64,000 nt of DNA from Orthonyx spaldingii (GCA_013397795.1 VZTJ01004192.1:857443-921442); one strand, 5' to 3'. Positions 25,601 to 39,928 are shown, numbered from the stretch's first letter. Program-made: numbers and translations. Notes: generated from the sequence alone by a model not told the origin.

Positions 25601-28600
25601 AAATAGAGCCTGGGTAGGATGCTTTAATAGGAGCATCTTTCCTTCCTGTATTATCAAAAAAAGATACAGCTTTAGTGCTCCTGTGGGTCTATGCAGTTGC
25701 AATTCTCAGATGACAGATTTATTTGTAACTGCTGCTTCCTTCTCCTTTTTAAAAATTTTATCACTGGTGACATTTACACACATTGTTTATGCATGCAGGG
25801 GATTTTTACCTGCCTTTCAGAGTCCCGACGCTGGTGGTGAATAGAGTATAAACTGCAGTAGTTTACTAGTACATTAGTGTCACTGTGCATTACAGGGTAA
25901 TTACTCTGAGCCACTGCTCTGTGCAGCCACCCAGTAATGACACTGTGCATCACTGAATAGAAATGAAGTCCTGAATCAGCATTTTTCATCAAGACACTTC
26001 TTACTCCACACCCCCTTTTTAATTTGAGGCTGTTGTGAAATTAGTTCCATATATGGAGCACTGTTAACTACTATTTTTACACTTCCTTTCAGTCCAACAA
26101 TGTGGATGTGACTACATGATTTTTATGCAAGTGTTTACACCTTCTGTGTACAGAATAATTCCAGGGATAGCTGAGACCTTAGGTTGTGATATCATAGACT
26201 GAAGATTAAGCCTGTGTTTTAAGAATGGATCACTGGTTACTGACAATAGTAAGGAGTTTCATAGATGAGAGTGACACTGATACTCTGGCTTAGAAAGGGG
26301 GTTTATGGAATTATCATATATAGCAATAAATTAAATTAAATGTTTATACTCAAAGTCTGCCAGGTACTAAAACACAGTGAAGAAGTGAATTAGACTCACT
26401 GAATATGTGCACTAAAACTATTTATAAAGCTGTATAGAAGCAGATTTTAGCATATATGTGGAATCGTATTAAACTTGAAATGTATGCCTGGCATTTAAAG
26501 CTAGGCAGCCTGAGAAACTCTCCTCCCTTGCTGAGCTGAAGTTTTGTACAGGTTTCCTTCTGAGTTGAAGTTCAGAGAGTAGTTATCTTGGAGATTGATA
26601 TGCTTCAAGTCAGTACATTTCCTAAACATTAGCTGATAAGCAAAACTCTGTATTGGTCCCCAGTTCTAGAAATAAATAGCAAGTAAATAAAGGAAGCACA
26701 GGAAGTTCTTACCCTTCTGTGCAGATCTCTCTAGCCAGGGAGGTTGTTTTGGTACCGTGATAAGGCACTGTGGGAGGTTTTCCTGTAAATCTCAGTTATC
26801 AGGTTCATATTCCATAAACACAGAATCTGGCCCTAGTCCTTAGCACATCAGAGGGACAGAGGTTTTGCTGGGTTTGCACCTTTCTTTTCCATCTTAGTGG
26901 AAGATGTCCCTTTGTGCTTTCTTTCTTCAAAACCTGGGTCCATTCTGCCATTTTCCTCCCCCTTTGCATTTGCAGTGTCTGAGGGACTACCTTTCCTGGG
27001 CAGCAGAAGCACAGTGAAATCTTATAACCAAAAATAGAGTAGGCTTTTTTTGTAAGTATGCGTTCTGTGTCTTATTTATTTTTTCCCTCCCAAAGGTCCC
27101 AGAGAGGGTCGATGGCTTTGCAGATGATGTAGGAGGAACTGACAGCTGGGCTTATCGCACAGCCCCAGTCCTCCTTCCCAGGTCCAGAGAAAGGGGAGTG
27201 CTGGGCAGCGAGGCCCAGTGGCACTCTTTGCCTTAATTCGAGCTGACACATGGGGTCACGTATCCCGTGCTCACCAGGCCCCGAGACACTGGCTTGCCTG
27301 CCTCTCCCTCCCCAGGTCCAGCACTATGAGAGAGGTGCTGCTCAGGAGTGTCTGCTGTTAGCCAGCGGTGACCAGGCACCTCCTGTTTCCCGGCTTTTTC
27401 ATTTTCTGGAGTCTCCATGGGGAAGGCATTCTCTCAGCTCTGGAGTCCTTTACAGAGTTCCTCTGCTGCTCTCAGAGGTCCTGCTTTTACTCATCCTGCT
27501 CCTTCTGAGTTAGCTATATGTTTCCAGCTGCTTAAGGCAATATTATTTTCCTGACATCATTCGGGGGGAAGAGTCTGGGGGAGAGGCTAATTTGATACCT
27601 TTCAGCCAAGAAAAGATAATGCAGTGGATGCTATTTGGGGTCCCCTGTGGTCAGGACCCTTATTCCCTTTTCCCTGTGCAATTCTGGGATGCTGCATTGT
27701 GTCCTGCTCTTTCTTGGTCATGTACTTTGGTTTTGCTCAGCCTTTTTTTCAAGGATGGCATCTCTCAGGGCTTCCTCTTTGTGGCTGCCCTGAGCCTACG
27801 AGAGGATCTCCCTCACTGACATAGGGTGTGAGTGCTCATTGCAACAAGCCAGCACCATTCTGTTATCCCACATGGCTTCTCAGGCAAGCAGTGTGTAAGA
27901 GGCATGGAGGTAACTGGTGTTGCACCAGTTGGGTAGGAAGTGACTGTCACCACACCTGCACCATCAGTGGAAAGGTTTGGCAATGACTACAAGCCTCATG
28001 TGTACTGTGAATTTGCAGCTGCCTTGTTTTGAAGTCTGTTTTTGAATCTGTCTACACAGATCTGTTTGTTGTGTGCCTTTGCTGTTTGTTTGCTTTTCAT
28101 TTGAGTTCTGGGGTTTTTTTTGTTTTGATTTTTTTTTTCTTGTGATAGGCAGCCTCATTCCTATCAGGATATGAGTCTTCAAACAGCTCAGCATTGTAAC
28201 AGGGTGCGTTTTGGGTGGCATGGCAGATGCTGATGCAGGAATGTATTGCCAGGGATGGAGTTCTTTGGGTCCTGAAAATGGTGGGGGGATGGATGATCTC
28301 TGATATAATGCTTTTCTCAGTTTTATGCAGAGCTCTCTGAAAATCACTCATTGTGCCTTAGGTCTGTACCAAAATGTTCTCCTTTCTGGACCACACTGAT
28401 GTTCCTAAGGCAGGCAGCTGCTTTGAACGTAGGCCATGCTCCATATTTATTAATTCCTCATTAGGTGTCCTGGGTGATGATAACTAATATCACAACCAGA
28501 GCAGCCAGAGCTCCTGGAAATCTTCCAGGCAGCCTGTAGCCCTCCTGCTTGCTGGTTACCATCAGTGAGGTCCCACCTTGCGTCCTGTAGGTCTCCACAG

Positions 28601-28918
28601 TCAGAAAGAGTTAACTGCATGCCGTTCACCGTTTTGGTTTTCACTGTGGTGCTGAACTTTTGCTCTTATTTCTCCGAAATGTGTGTTTTCACTGCAGAGG
28701 AGCACCTCGGGGCATTGCTGTTTATTTATAAGATAACAGCGTTTGCTCTAGCAGAAAGCTGGAGCTAACAAAGTCTCTCAAGGAGGAGTGCTAACTCCTG
28801 TGTGCTGGTGGAAACTGTTCAAAGTATTTACACTTGAAAATATTTAAGGATTTTGGGGAAGGGGGAAGAACAGTCTGAGTAATATTTAACACCTTTTCCA
28901 TTATTCTTAGTCATATGA

Positions 28919-28929
28919 AAAAAAAAAAA
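28919..28929. repeat. Poly-A run
   Basis: A short homopolymer followed by taaatgaaaagg. No parent element was recognised. Confidence 0.8.
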
Positions 28930-30405
28930 TAAATGAAAAGGCACTTTTTAACTAGTTTTTTCTTTACCAGCTAGCTACTACCTTGTAAAAGACTTTTGCT
29001 ATGGAGATCAGCATGAACTGTGATTTAAAGATGCCTTGAAATGTTTCTCTTTGTAGGCCATTTGAAGCCACTGTATGACCTGATAAGCTCAAAATGGACA
29101 TGGACATGCACCCAGGAGATTCTTTTGACAGTGGCTTTCATTTTCCGCTGCACTGAGTTTTGCCACTCGCCATCAGTGGTGGAAGTTTTCACCCAGCTGA
29201 CAGTGGCAACAGCTGGAAAGTAGAGTCAGCTATGGCAGTGCACCCTCAAGCATCACTAATCTAAAGTGAGTGTCCTATTACCAGCTTGAAAAAAAGCTGT
29301 TGAACCAGTTCAATGTGGAAAAAAGAGTGTAGTGCTGCATATAGCATGAGACCCTTTCTCAAACTTCTTTTTTTCCCCTGTTCTGCCAGACTAATTTTTG
29401 GCTACACTTTTCTTTCTGAAATATTTATAGGGCAAATAACTGTTTTAAATGAGCAGATGGGGGAGACATAAGACAAGCTGTTAAATTAATAAACATGTAT
29501 GGTGCTTTATCAGTAAGGGAGCCCATTTTGGCATTTCTTCTGGATGATTTGTATGGCCTATCACCATTGCACCTGGTGCAGGGACAAGAAATGGGCACTT
29601 AATAACCAAACAATGTGCAAACTCCTTCCATTATAACTTCATTATGTCAGATATAATCGTCTATAACTAGATGTCAAATACATAATTTATGTCCAGCTCC
29701 CCTGTGGAATAGTGGGCATATGAATGAATGGCCCCATTAATGGGAAGGAGCTTTTACTGTAACTTTTCCCCTCCTGGTACATGGTCCATTTTGTCATCTG
29801 GTATTAATTCTGAATCATTTCAGGGCTGCAGAAAAATGCCTGTTATATTTATATTTGTGTAATGGGAGAAGATGGCAAATAAATCATATGAGAGATCAAA
29901 TTTCAGGTTCACTGGTTTCCTAAGCCATATGCCTGTGTGAAAGAGACTAGGATTGGTCTGCTCTCTTTGATTGAGAGGCACAACCGGCCTTCATTTTACA
30001 CATCCAGAGATGTTAAAAAGGCACACGATGTGAGGTAGCACTTCCTGTGGGAGCCCTCTGCCCCAAGGAGCTTAACCCCTGGAAAGCCAGGATTTGCCAC
30101 TGCAGCCATGTTGCTGGCATTGTTTGCTGTGTATTGTGTCTTCTCTTGCACTGTGTCATGTGGAGCCTATCTATAGAAGGGCTCCATGACATAACTGGAG
30201 TGTGTCATCGTCACCTGGAAGGATGGAGGATGTGAAAACCCTGTTTTTCTGGAGGATTCCTCTGGAAATGTATGGGGGTGTTGGAGTGGGACATAAGATC
30301 CCAGTTGTTTAGTGGAGGGCTTGTGCATATTCACAAATAGGTAGGAATTCAAAGGATCAGGTTGGCGTAGGATCCTTTACAAATTGCCTTTTATACATTT
30401 GTATG

Positions 30406-30478
30406 ATTTTTTTGTTGTTGCTGTTGTTGTTTTCTGGTTTTTTGGGTTTTTTTGGGTTTTTTTTGGTTTTTTTTTTTT
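30406..30478. repeat. T-rich tract with recurring TTTTTTGGG units
   Basis: The tract begins with ttgttg/ctgttg triplets and continues as runs of five to twelve T separated by gg or ggg (about 30440-30478). It is low-complexity sequence with repeated short G tracts on the + strand. The G tracts are too few and too far apart for me to claim a stable quadruplex. Confidence 0.85.
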
Positions 30479-30865
30479 ACATATGGCCTTGTTTGGGGGT
30501 TAAAACTCTGGTGGGGAGTGGCTCTAAATCTGGGAGACACTTTCCTGGCATTACAGCTAGGAAGCCAGCTGTGTGATATAGCACTTTTGGTATATTATTG
30601 GTATTTTGTTACTTCATGAGAAAACATGGTTTATTCTGGTGTAGCTACAGGGGTAATATTCATGTCATTCTTCCTCAGTGGTAAATCTGGATGAAAAATT
30701 ACTCCATTAACACCATTTGTAGCAGTAGATGACTTCTTAGTGTCTGATACAGTGTTCTTGTTGCCAGTACACAGTGATTTTAAGACTAAATTATGACTGG
30801 TGTATTTACCTTACGAAATATTAATGTTATAATATGTATATGTTATAATGTGTTAAAATGTATGA

Positions 30866-31278
30866 TGATCAAGGGTCTGAAGCACCTCTCCTATGAAAGT
30901 AGGATGAGAGTTGGCTTTGTTCAGCATGGAGAAGAGAAGACCCCCAGGAGACCTTCCAGCACCTTCAGGGGGCCTACAAGAAAGATAAAGACAAACATTT
31001 TAGCAGGGCTTGTTGCAGTAGAACAAGGGATAATGGATTTAAACTGAAAGAGATATTAGAAACAAATTCTTTACTTGTGAGTGTGGTGAAGCCCTGGCAC
31101 AGGTTGCCCAGAGAAGAAGCTGTGGCTGCCCCATGCCTGGAAGTGTTCAAGGCCAGGCTGGATGGGGCTCTGAGCAGCCTGCTCTAGTGGAAGGTGTCCC
31201 TGTCCATGGCAGGAGGGTTGGAACCAGATGGTGTTTAAGGTCCCTTCAAACCCAAACTATTCTATGATTCTGTGATTT
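30866..31278 (+). mobile_element. CR1 LINE fragment, 3' end
   Basis: A good match in order and spacing to the 3' end of avian CR1: ggtctgaagcacctctcctatga (30874), gttcagcatggagaagagaaga, the gggataatggatttaaactgaaag block, ttctttacttgtgagtgtggtga, caggttgcccagag (31100), ggaagtgttcaaggccaggc, ggaaggtgtccctgtccatggcagg, and the terminal attctatgattctgtgatt. Like most CR1 copies it is 5'-truncated and has neither a poly-A tail nor an obvious target-site duplication. It is less diverged than the copy at 20830 and lies in the sense orientation of the host gene. It is the best evidence that the window is avian. Confidence 0.95.
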
Positions 31279-34200
31279 TCTGTTGCTGTTATTTTTCACT
31301 GTGTGTATGATGTATTTACAGAAAGCAGATCACCCTTACAAAAGAAATGTAAAAAATATTCTGGGTAAAAAAAGTTCAGAGTAAAAAAACAAGTTAGGAA
31401 CAACAACTTTTAAAGACCTGGGGTATCCAGTGTTTTAGTCTGTCTGTGTTCCAGTAAAATGTAGAAATCGAGTTTACCATGTTCTTGTAGAAGTTCAGCA
31501 GCAGTGCGGTAGAAAGGCAGGCAGATGATTTCCCATACAAGCAAATTATGTTAGACTCAGACATGCTACTCTTGAGAGCACTGAATCAAAGAGTTTTGTG
31601 TTTATTTGATGGCTCTTCAGCTGTGCAGTGGGATTTTCTGTAGGTAAGCAGGTTTTTTTTTTACAGCACTTGGCTCTTGGAATCCTCTTTGGCTGAATCA
31701 GATATTGTTGGAAATGAGAGATTTCCACCAGAGACAGTGATCTGATGCTTTATAAAACGTCTGGATTTAGAGCCTGTTTTGGCCCCTGAATTCCCTCAAA
31801 GTGGATTCTTGAATTTTGTTTTTTTCTTTGTGTCGTGCTTGTTACAGGGGATTCTAGTGATGTGATAAGATTCATTCAGAGGGAAAGTTAGACCTGTGAA
31901 TTGTGTACCTCACTCTTAAAAAGTACTTCTGGAAAACCCAACCTTAATAAATGCATACTAAATACCGATTTACTGATTATGGAACACCATGCTAAGATTG
32001 TAACTTGGCTCCCTCATAAGAGGCCTCATGTTTTATGACTTTCAGCCAAGTAAAATTGGCTTGAAAACTGCAGTGTTTGCTCAGAAGAGAAGGACTGCTA
32101 TCCTCTAGCTCCAAATGGTTTGTTACTGCCTTCAGATTGGCTTGATGTAGTTTGTTCTCCTTGAAAACCTCACAAGAAGCAGTATTTGAAAGATCTTAGT
32201 GTCTGTAAGAACAGATACCAAGGTTGATTAGATGTAATTATAAGGGTTAGAGGGCCAGCATGCATGAGGGTGCAGCAGCCATGGGGCTGTTAGCCAAGGA
32301 GCTTTCATGGATGGAGAGAAGCAGCTGGCCTTGGGGCAAGAAGAAGACTTTGCCCTTACCCACCTAGGGATGCTGCAGATAGGCACAGGGAAAGTGTTAC
32401 AGGTTAAGCATGCTAATTTGTAGTAATTCAAATTCAAACTGCAGCTGTTTTTTTGAGAAAATTGCTTGGGCTTTCTTCATTAGAAAATGACCACAACTAT
32501 GAATGCTCTCATGGCAGTCTCCCTTTTAGATTTTCTCAAAGTCCTGGTTTCATGTTTATCTCCTTATGAGCACTGCTTTCTACAGATTGAGTGTGTGTGT
32601 GACTGTATTATGCCTACAAATTTAGTAGTAGACATGCAGCAAAATAATACTGTTACTGAGTAAACAATTACATTTCATTTTCAGGAATAAAAGGGAATGT
32701 GTGCCCATAAATCTTCTTCTAAATAATCTGTGTTGGAGAGTAAAAAGAAGATGAGGTTTCTAAATTCATGAAGGCCCTTCACAGTGGAATCCTGTGTGCC
32801 ACTGAAGTGTAACAAGCTTATTTATATTTTATTGTGCTTCTAGATCAAGCTGTATTATTATGGGCTGCATTCCCCTGACACTATAGCTGTTGCTAAGGAA
32901 GAGGTACATTATGTTAATATTTTGTGATCACAGCTGTGCAGGCTGGGTTATGTACATTGAAGAAGTTGGGGGTGAGGGGGAGAAGTTAATGCACCATTTT
33001 GATTAGACCCTCTGCAGATTGTTGCTCACATTTAGAAGCAAAAACTAAGCTTGAATTTGAGAATAATTCACACAGAAAATGGGAGAAAACCAAACAATTG
33101 AAACAATTTGTTCACTGAACTTTAAAATTGCTCAGCAGTTGGAATCTGGAACCAGTACTGCTAAGAGGGAATCTGGCAGAAGCAAGCTGAATGTTTTTAC
33201 CAAACACGTAACAGTGAAGAATTTCACAGCTTCCTCACGCCTTCATGTGTGTGGATCATGTAAACAGAGCATTCATCCTTAATTCCTATTTCCTGACCAT
33301 TTCCAGTGCCGGTGTCTATTATGTGATTTCTGTACTTTCTCATTCATTTCGCTTGATTCACTAAGAGCCTGCAGTGTGGCCAGCACCATACACAAAGCAA
33401 AGTGGCAAATGATGCCTTAGCTCCCAGGTATGGAGTCAGAGAAAAGGCCAGAGTCATGAGCAAGATAGCGATGTCCACGCTGGTTATTTTAAAAAATACA
33501 CTCTACAGACTGTATTGATAAGCATTATGAAAATGTTTACATAACATAAAATAAACAAGGAAGGATCTTGGCATTTCTCCTAAAGGAACGTTCTGAACTG
33601 AGTTTCCCCTTTCAAAACTGTTTTCTCATTAATACTGCTGCCAAGGCATGAAGCAACCACAGAGAAGGAGGACTGGATGGGTAGGAGCTCGCCTCAGTTC
33701 TGCTGTGCCTTGCACCTCACTGATTCAGCCAGGACAGTGTCTTCAGGAGTATCCTTAGAGTTATCACGGTCATGGCCCCCAAGAATAGAAAATATTTGCC
33801 TTGTACTACTGTCTCACACTTTCAAACATTCAGTGCAACAGAGCTGGGTTTGCACTTGGATCAGGTAGGGTGAGGTTTATCCCTTCCTGCTCTCATCTCC
33901 TAAATCGAGGGGTGCTGAGCAAGCGGGTCCACCCAGCTGAGGTCAGCCCTGTTTGCCAGAGCTACAGCAAGCAGCAGTCCTCAAGTAGGGCTGGTAAACC
34001 CATCAGAGGCTTGCCAGCATCCTAACTCTGTTAGTGCTTTTTAACATCCACTTCAGCCTCTGACCCTGCCATGATGAGCCCAGCATCTTTTTCTCCCTTA
34101 CGCTCCTCCTTCCCTTCTCACTCTTCTTTTTGCTCAAACCTTGTACGGGGGGTTCTTGTGACCCTTAGTAAGGTTTTAGGAAAGTTAATATTACATTTTC

Positions 34201-35262
34201 CTAGTTAAGGCTGTGATAATTTATGTTAGACCTTGTTGCATGCACCTGATCATAAAATCATTCTGGAAGCTAAGGTGCCTGGCCTGGGAAGTGTCTCTTT
34301 CTTGGGTAAATTAAATATAGTGTGAGACAAGGGCAAGATGGAGGGGTGAGAGGGGAAGGGGTAGTCAGTCATGAGAGTCAGTGCATGCTTCATACTGGAG
34401 GTGTGTGTTGTAAAGAAGAAAATGGGAGGAATAAAGAGTAGCAGAGGGTAAAAACAGGCAGCAGGGTTTGGGCAGAGAGGATGGGCACAGAGAGCTTGTT
34501 GGGCAAGCTGTGTAGCTTAGAGTAGAGGAAGGCAAAATGAGATGGAAAGGGTGAGATGGAAAAAATGGGGGGTGGGGATCTTAAGAAGGTTTTTATGTAA
34601 TGTGTAGAGAGATTTAAAATCCTTTCGTTTTAGACAATTGAGACTTTCACTGCCTCCAGCAAGTATGCACAGACTAATCACATAACATTTACATTCCTGG
34701 TTTCCTACCCCAGGCACCTGTTTCTATCTGCTTGCTTCTTTCCAGCTTTTGCTCTGAGCTGCTGCAATTTAACAGCAAAAATTCAGATATTTCCTTCATC
34801 ATCATTAACCACTCCTACCCTGTCCTCTTAGCTGTAATATAGAGTTCAGCCTAAATGGCAAGAGCAGCTTAGTGTGCTCATCCATTTTTGGAATGTGTTG
34901 AAGTCTCCTCATCCTGGCCACCCAGATCTTCAGCTCCTCTCCCTTTCAGATTGGTGTGGCTGTGCCTGCTGGCTCCCAAGGCCATGGGCTGGGATGTTCA
35001 AAGTCCGTGGCCTCTCTATAATCCACCCATGGTTTTAAAAAATATCCCCTTACGGCCTAAGTTTTGTGCTTATCTACAGAGGACATTGCTCCTTGCATTG
35101 TGTTTGGTTAAATAACCATGGCTTGGTGTAGGTATTTTGCATATAAGCTGACAGGGTTGACATTGTGAGTATTTTGTAATCATTTGTTTAATTTGCTGAA
35201 GCTGTCTGGGGAGAAGTATATGAAATGGCATAGTCCCAAAGTCTAATTTAAATCTGTTTTGC

Positions 35263-35297
35263 TTTTTTTCTTTTTCTTTTTCTTTTTTTTTTTTTTT
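35263..35297. repeat. T-rich tract
   Basis: Tandem TTTTTC-like units that end in 16 T. Simple sequence. Confidence 0.95.
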
Positions 35298-35479
35298 GAT
35301 GGAGGACTTGTAATGCAAAGCATTGAAAAAGGTACCATTGAATGGAAAGGAGGAAAAACCCTTCTGTTAATGAGCAGTGCCTCAGTAACAAATTTGTGCA
35401 AATACAGAAAGGAAATTACTTTGAGTAAAATGACCTACAAGAAGAAAAAATGGAATTAAATCTGCACAGCTGTCTTGTC

Positions 35480-35496
35480 TTTTTTTTTTTTTTTTT
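35480..35496. repeat. Poly-T run (17 T)
   Basis: A homopolymer about 180 bases after the T-rich tract at 35263. No element was recognised between them. Confidence 0.95.
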
Positions 35497-37778
35497 AACC
35501 TGTACTTCCCCTCTGTTTTCTTTTAGCGCCATGCTTCATTAAGCGTCTCCTTTGTTTGGAGGTTAATTCCTTTTCTAATCTACAGCTATTTGTACAAAGG
35601 TGTTCATTACTGGAACGAACAAAGGCTGGAGACAGGAGAGTGGCAGGTGTTGAGCCTCGCTTAGTGGGAAGAAATTTTTTTGCTCATAGCAAAATCTCAA
35701 GGCCCTGCTTTCGGATGCAGGGCTTCTGTGTCAATTCTCTGCTTTCTGCTTCCTGTGAGATGGTTCCTGGGGAGACCTGAAGTTTCTGCTGCAGCACCAG
35801 GGCTGTCCTGTCCTGTCTGTTCACTTAATGCACTTAATTAGAGCCCTTTGTGCTGAGCAGACCCTTAAACTCCTACCTAACTCATATATAGGTTTCTTTT
35901 TGATGCTTACCTGCCCATTGAAATCACTAAAAAATTAAGATCCTAAACATTTAATGAGATCTGATGCCATCTTCTTGAGTCCGCATGGAGCAGTGAGTTC
36001 CTGCACGCAGTGTGTCACAGTGTGTCCTCATTGCTCAGGATAGGCTCTCCTGCTTGCTGGCATCACAATGGGCAGAGTACCTGAAGTCTCTGGTTTTGCT
36101 GTAGTGTTTGTAGAACATGCAAAGCACACATTAATCGTATAAAAGTATTTATATTGCAAGAAACTGGGGTAGCAACACTAAATTTTGCTGCTGAGCTGAA
36201 GTGTTAGGGAGCAGGTTACAGTGATGCAGTAGGGACCAGCCCACCACTGGGCTGTCAGTCTGTCTCTCTTGCTCGTCATACTTGCCCAGGCAAATGCAAG
36301 TGAACACAAGAGCAAGAGCTAAAACAGCTTTTAGAGGAATAAAGCCTGTGATTCCTAAAGGAATGACAGAATGTCCCAATAGTTAAAACAGGATCCCTCT
36401 TATTTGTATAGTCCTGTTAGAAGCAATGTGGCCAGCCTCATCTCCAGGTATTGCTCTGCCCATGCAGTCCTTCACCTTCCTGTGGCATGGTTTTAATAAA
36501 GGGTTTCTCTTTCTAAACAATGGGGAAAGCTGGGCATGGCGTAGGAGCCATTGCTTGCTGTTGGGAGACCAGATTTTATTTCTACGTTTCCTTGTGCTGG
36601 TTGTGTGATTAGTCATTTCATGCCCTCACACATATATCTAGTTTCTGTCGAAAGTGATTTTTTAACTGTGGCACCCTCTAACCTTGTGGCTGTTTATTTC
36701 ATGTACTATTCTGAGTAATGGGAAATGGTCTTTTTGGTTCTGTAGAAGCTCTAGGTTTGAGGGAAAAAAGAAAAGGCAATTGTAGAGCTGGTGGATTATT
36801 GCTGGCACAGTGTAATTAATGTACAAATATTTCCAAAATCAGCAGCTAATGACAGAAATACACATCCTGTCCTTTTCATGCAGAAAAGAAACGGGAATAT
36901 ACTTTAAAATACTTTTTGTTTGTTGTGCTTTCTAGGCACCATTGTTGATAACCTGCACACATGCGTAAAATATTTTGCACTTTTTTCAAGAAAAATTGTC
37001 AAGATGAGAAATGGCACAAATGGCTCAAGGAGTATTGACTTTTGCAATCAGTAGCTAGCGAAATTAACATCTTCCTTCTGTTCTCTTTGCCCAGACAATT
37101 ACAAATTAGATCCAGAAAACGTGTTCCCCGAGGTGTGGGTTTGGGTTTAAAGAGAACACTGGCATGGGAAGCAGGGAAAACATGTTAGCACAGAGCATTT
37201 TACCCCCATTTGTAGGGGGTAGGCTTAAAGCTACAAGACTTAAAAAAATTTAACAGAAGAGGAAAAGAAGAAAATTGTGGGGGGAAAAGCAGCATAGGAG
37301 AAAACAAGGGGCTGTGTGAACAGCTTAATTAGTACAGATTGCATTCAGTTGTGCAAGAGGTGCTGGGAAAATACAGAGGGTGGTATATCAGCAGTGAGGA
37401 TAGAGGAACAGAAGTGCATGCTGAGCACGGTAGGTTCTCCTGTCCACCAAAATTGTGTCTTTGAGCATTTCCAAACATAAAGGTAGAAAGAGTAGAGCAG
37501 AAGGGGTTTCAACTGAAGAACCCAAGCTACATTTATAGTCCTGTTTTTTTTTTTTTCTCTAGCCAGATCCCATCGGGGGTGTGGTGGTATTTCTAGGGTG
37601 TTGTCTTGACCCACACTTCCAGCCTAATCTCCAACATACTTTCCATGTACAGCATCATCCCAGAGGCACTGACAGTCCCTGGAGTGGTGCAACATGAGGG
37701 AGAGAGTGCTCTGTGAGTGCCTCAGACACCAAGTTGTTACTTGGATCTCTAGAAAAATCAGTTTCTGCCCCCAAATCC

Positions 37779-37799
37779 TCACACACACACACACACACA
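37779..37799. repeat. (CA)n microsatellite
   Basis: About ten uninterrupted CA units. Such tracts are usually length-polymorphic. Confidence 0.95.
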
Positions 37800-39928
37800 G
37801 ACCCCAGAGGACCTCAGTACATAAACCTGCATCTCTTGGACTCGGACACCAAAGAAATGTAAGTAACGAACAACTTTTACTGACCGTAATTGCACTTGAA
37901 TTAACTAGATGCCTGTGTAGTTGATGGCTCCTGCAGCCTTACATCCCTCCTGCAGCACTGGAAACCTCATTGCTTTGCCTCACAACACTTCCTATGCCAG
38001 AAAGCTTCAGAGGGCACAGCTCACTTGGCATAACTCTAAAATAGCTTGGCAAGTAAGCTCCAGAGGCTTAAACCCTTGTCCCAGCTGGGATACATAATGA
38101 TCTAGCTACCTGCTTCTTTGATCTTCCCTTTGTTCTCTGATTTTCACAGAGCTATCATTTGTTCACACACCCCCTCCAGAAAAGGGAGGGAGAAATAGAA
38201 GGGAAAAACAAAAAAGGGAATAGGGTTGGACACACTCCCTGCAATCTGCAGGCAGGGCTGAGACACAGCCTTGGCTCTGCTCTTTGTGTCCTCAGGGTGG
38301 TAGTGCAGCTACTGCTTCCCTGTGCACTGCCTTGCCCGGCTGGCAGGGAGGAGGAGGAAGCACATCCTAATATTTAATTTGCTGTTTAGAGGTTTGTTGT
38401 ACCTACGTCCTTGTATTTAAATGACACAGATGAATCTGCTTGTGAGCTTTGTTTCCTTAAGCTCTGTCAGGGCTGCCGGGACGAGTAGCAAAGGGGGCAG
38501 TTTTGATACCGTGCTAGATGAGAGGGTTCGGAGTCAGGGACTGCAAGTCACTGTCAGATCAGCAAGGATTTAGCAAAAATTTCTTTTGCCACTCTATTGC
38601 AACCTCAGGAGATGGGGTGGGACTTCTGTGGGCAGCTACATGGGTGAAGAATAAAAAAACAAATATATAGGCAACTTGTATTTAGGTCTAAAGATACTAA
38701 GATTTTTTTTTTCTCTGTGTCCAATTAAAGACCAATGCAGTTTATCAGAAATCTTTAGAGAAGCTGCTATTACTGACTGGATAACTGAGAGTTTTTCATG
38801 CAGCACTTTTCAAAAGGCAAAGGTACTTCACACAGTTACAGCAACAGCCGCAAGCAAGAATGAACCACAGCATAGTTATTGAGGCTGCATCCCTCAATGC
38901 TTCTTTTGTCCTTACATTTCTTTTGTTGGGATTTATTCACAATGCTGGTGTGTTGCTATTCTGAAAAGTGTGGTATTACAGGAAAAGATAATCGCGTGGT
39001 GGGATTTAAACTGTTGCAGAAGGGAGTGTAGAGTACATGATCCACTTAAAATGACGAGTGTAGCTAAAAAGTCACATAATTTTGCAGTGCACAGACCATA
39101 ATATACTGCAGGACATCCATCTTTAGCAGGAGGGGTTCAAATCAGTGGAGCTTTTCAGCCTTCATCTATGAAATCACTTTAGTGTTTGGGTTTTTCATTT
39201 GGCTTTCTATTCTATTTGATTGTGGCCACGTTTAAATAATGTCAGAGCGGAAATTGGTTTTATTGGACGTAATTTTGTCCACAGCAAGATGTACATTGCC
39301 TTGAAATATGACGTAATTCCCAAGCAGAACAAGATGGGCTTCTCTTCAAGTCAGACCTCAGCTCTGATGTCTTGGTTTTTAATACACCAGGCTGGAAAGT
39401 AGCAGGAAATGGTGGAAATTGCAAGGTGGAAGTGGGTTAAATGGCAGTAATCTCTACCCTTGCTTCAGGCAGAGAGCTGTAAATTGCTACTCTCTCTTGG
39501 CTCTTGCCCTACTGCAGGTTGTTGCTTGGCTTTTGTTTGATGGTATTTCACCTTTAAGTGGACAAAGGTAAAAAAGTTATCTGGAAAAGAAAGTTATATA
39601 GCACTAGGGAAAAAAAAACCAAGAAAAGAAAAGGTCTGTCTAAACACCTCATAGTGCTGGATGTGACCATTTCTCAAATAGAAGAAACTTCCAAAGGTGA
39701 ATGCACACAGATGGAGATACTGTCTGTGAGTGAGGGATAACTGCAGTCTTGGATTAAATACAGTTGAGTGAAAAAAAACAAAGAAACATGGTGCAAAATC
39801 TCCCAAAGCCCTGAAATCATTCATGGCTCATCCAGCAGCCATGTTCCAGCTTGGAGCCTCCAAGGCACCATACTGTTACCTTAAAAAACAAAGCAGGAAT
39901 TTCAGTCATGTGAAGAACTATTTAAGAC

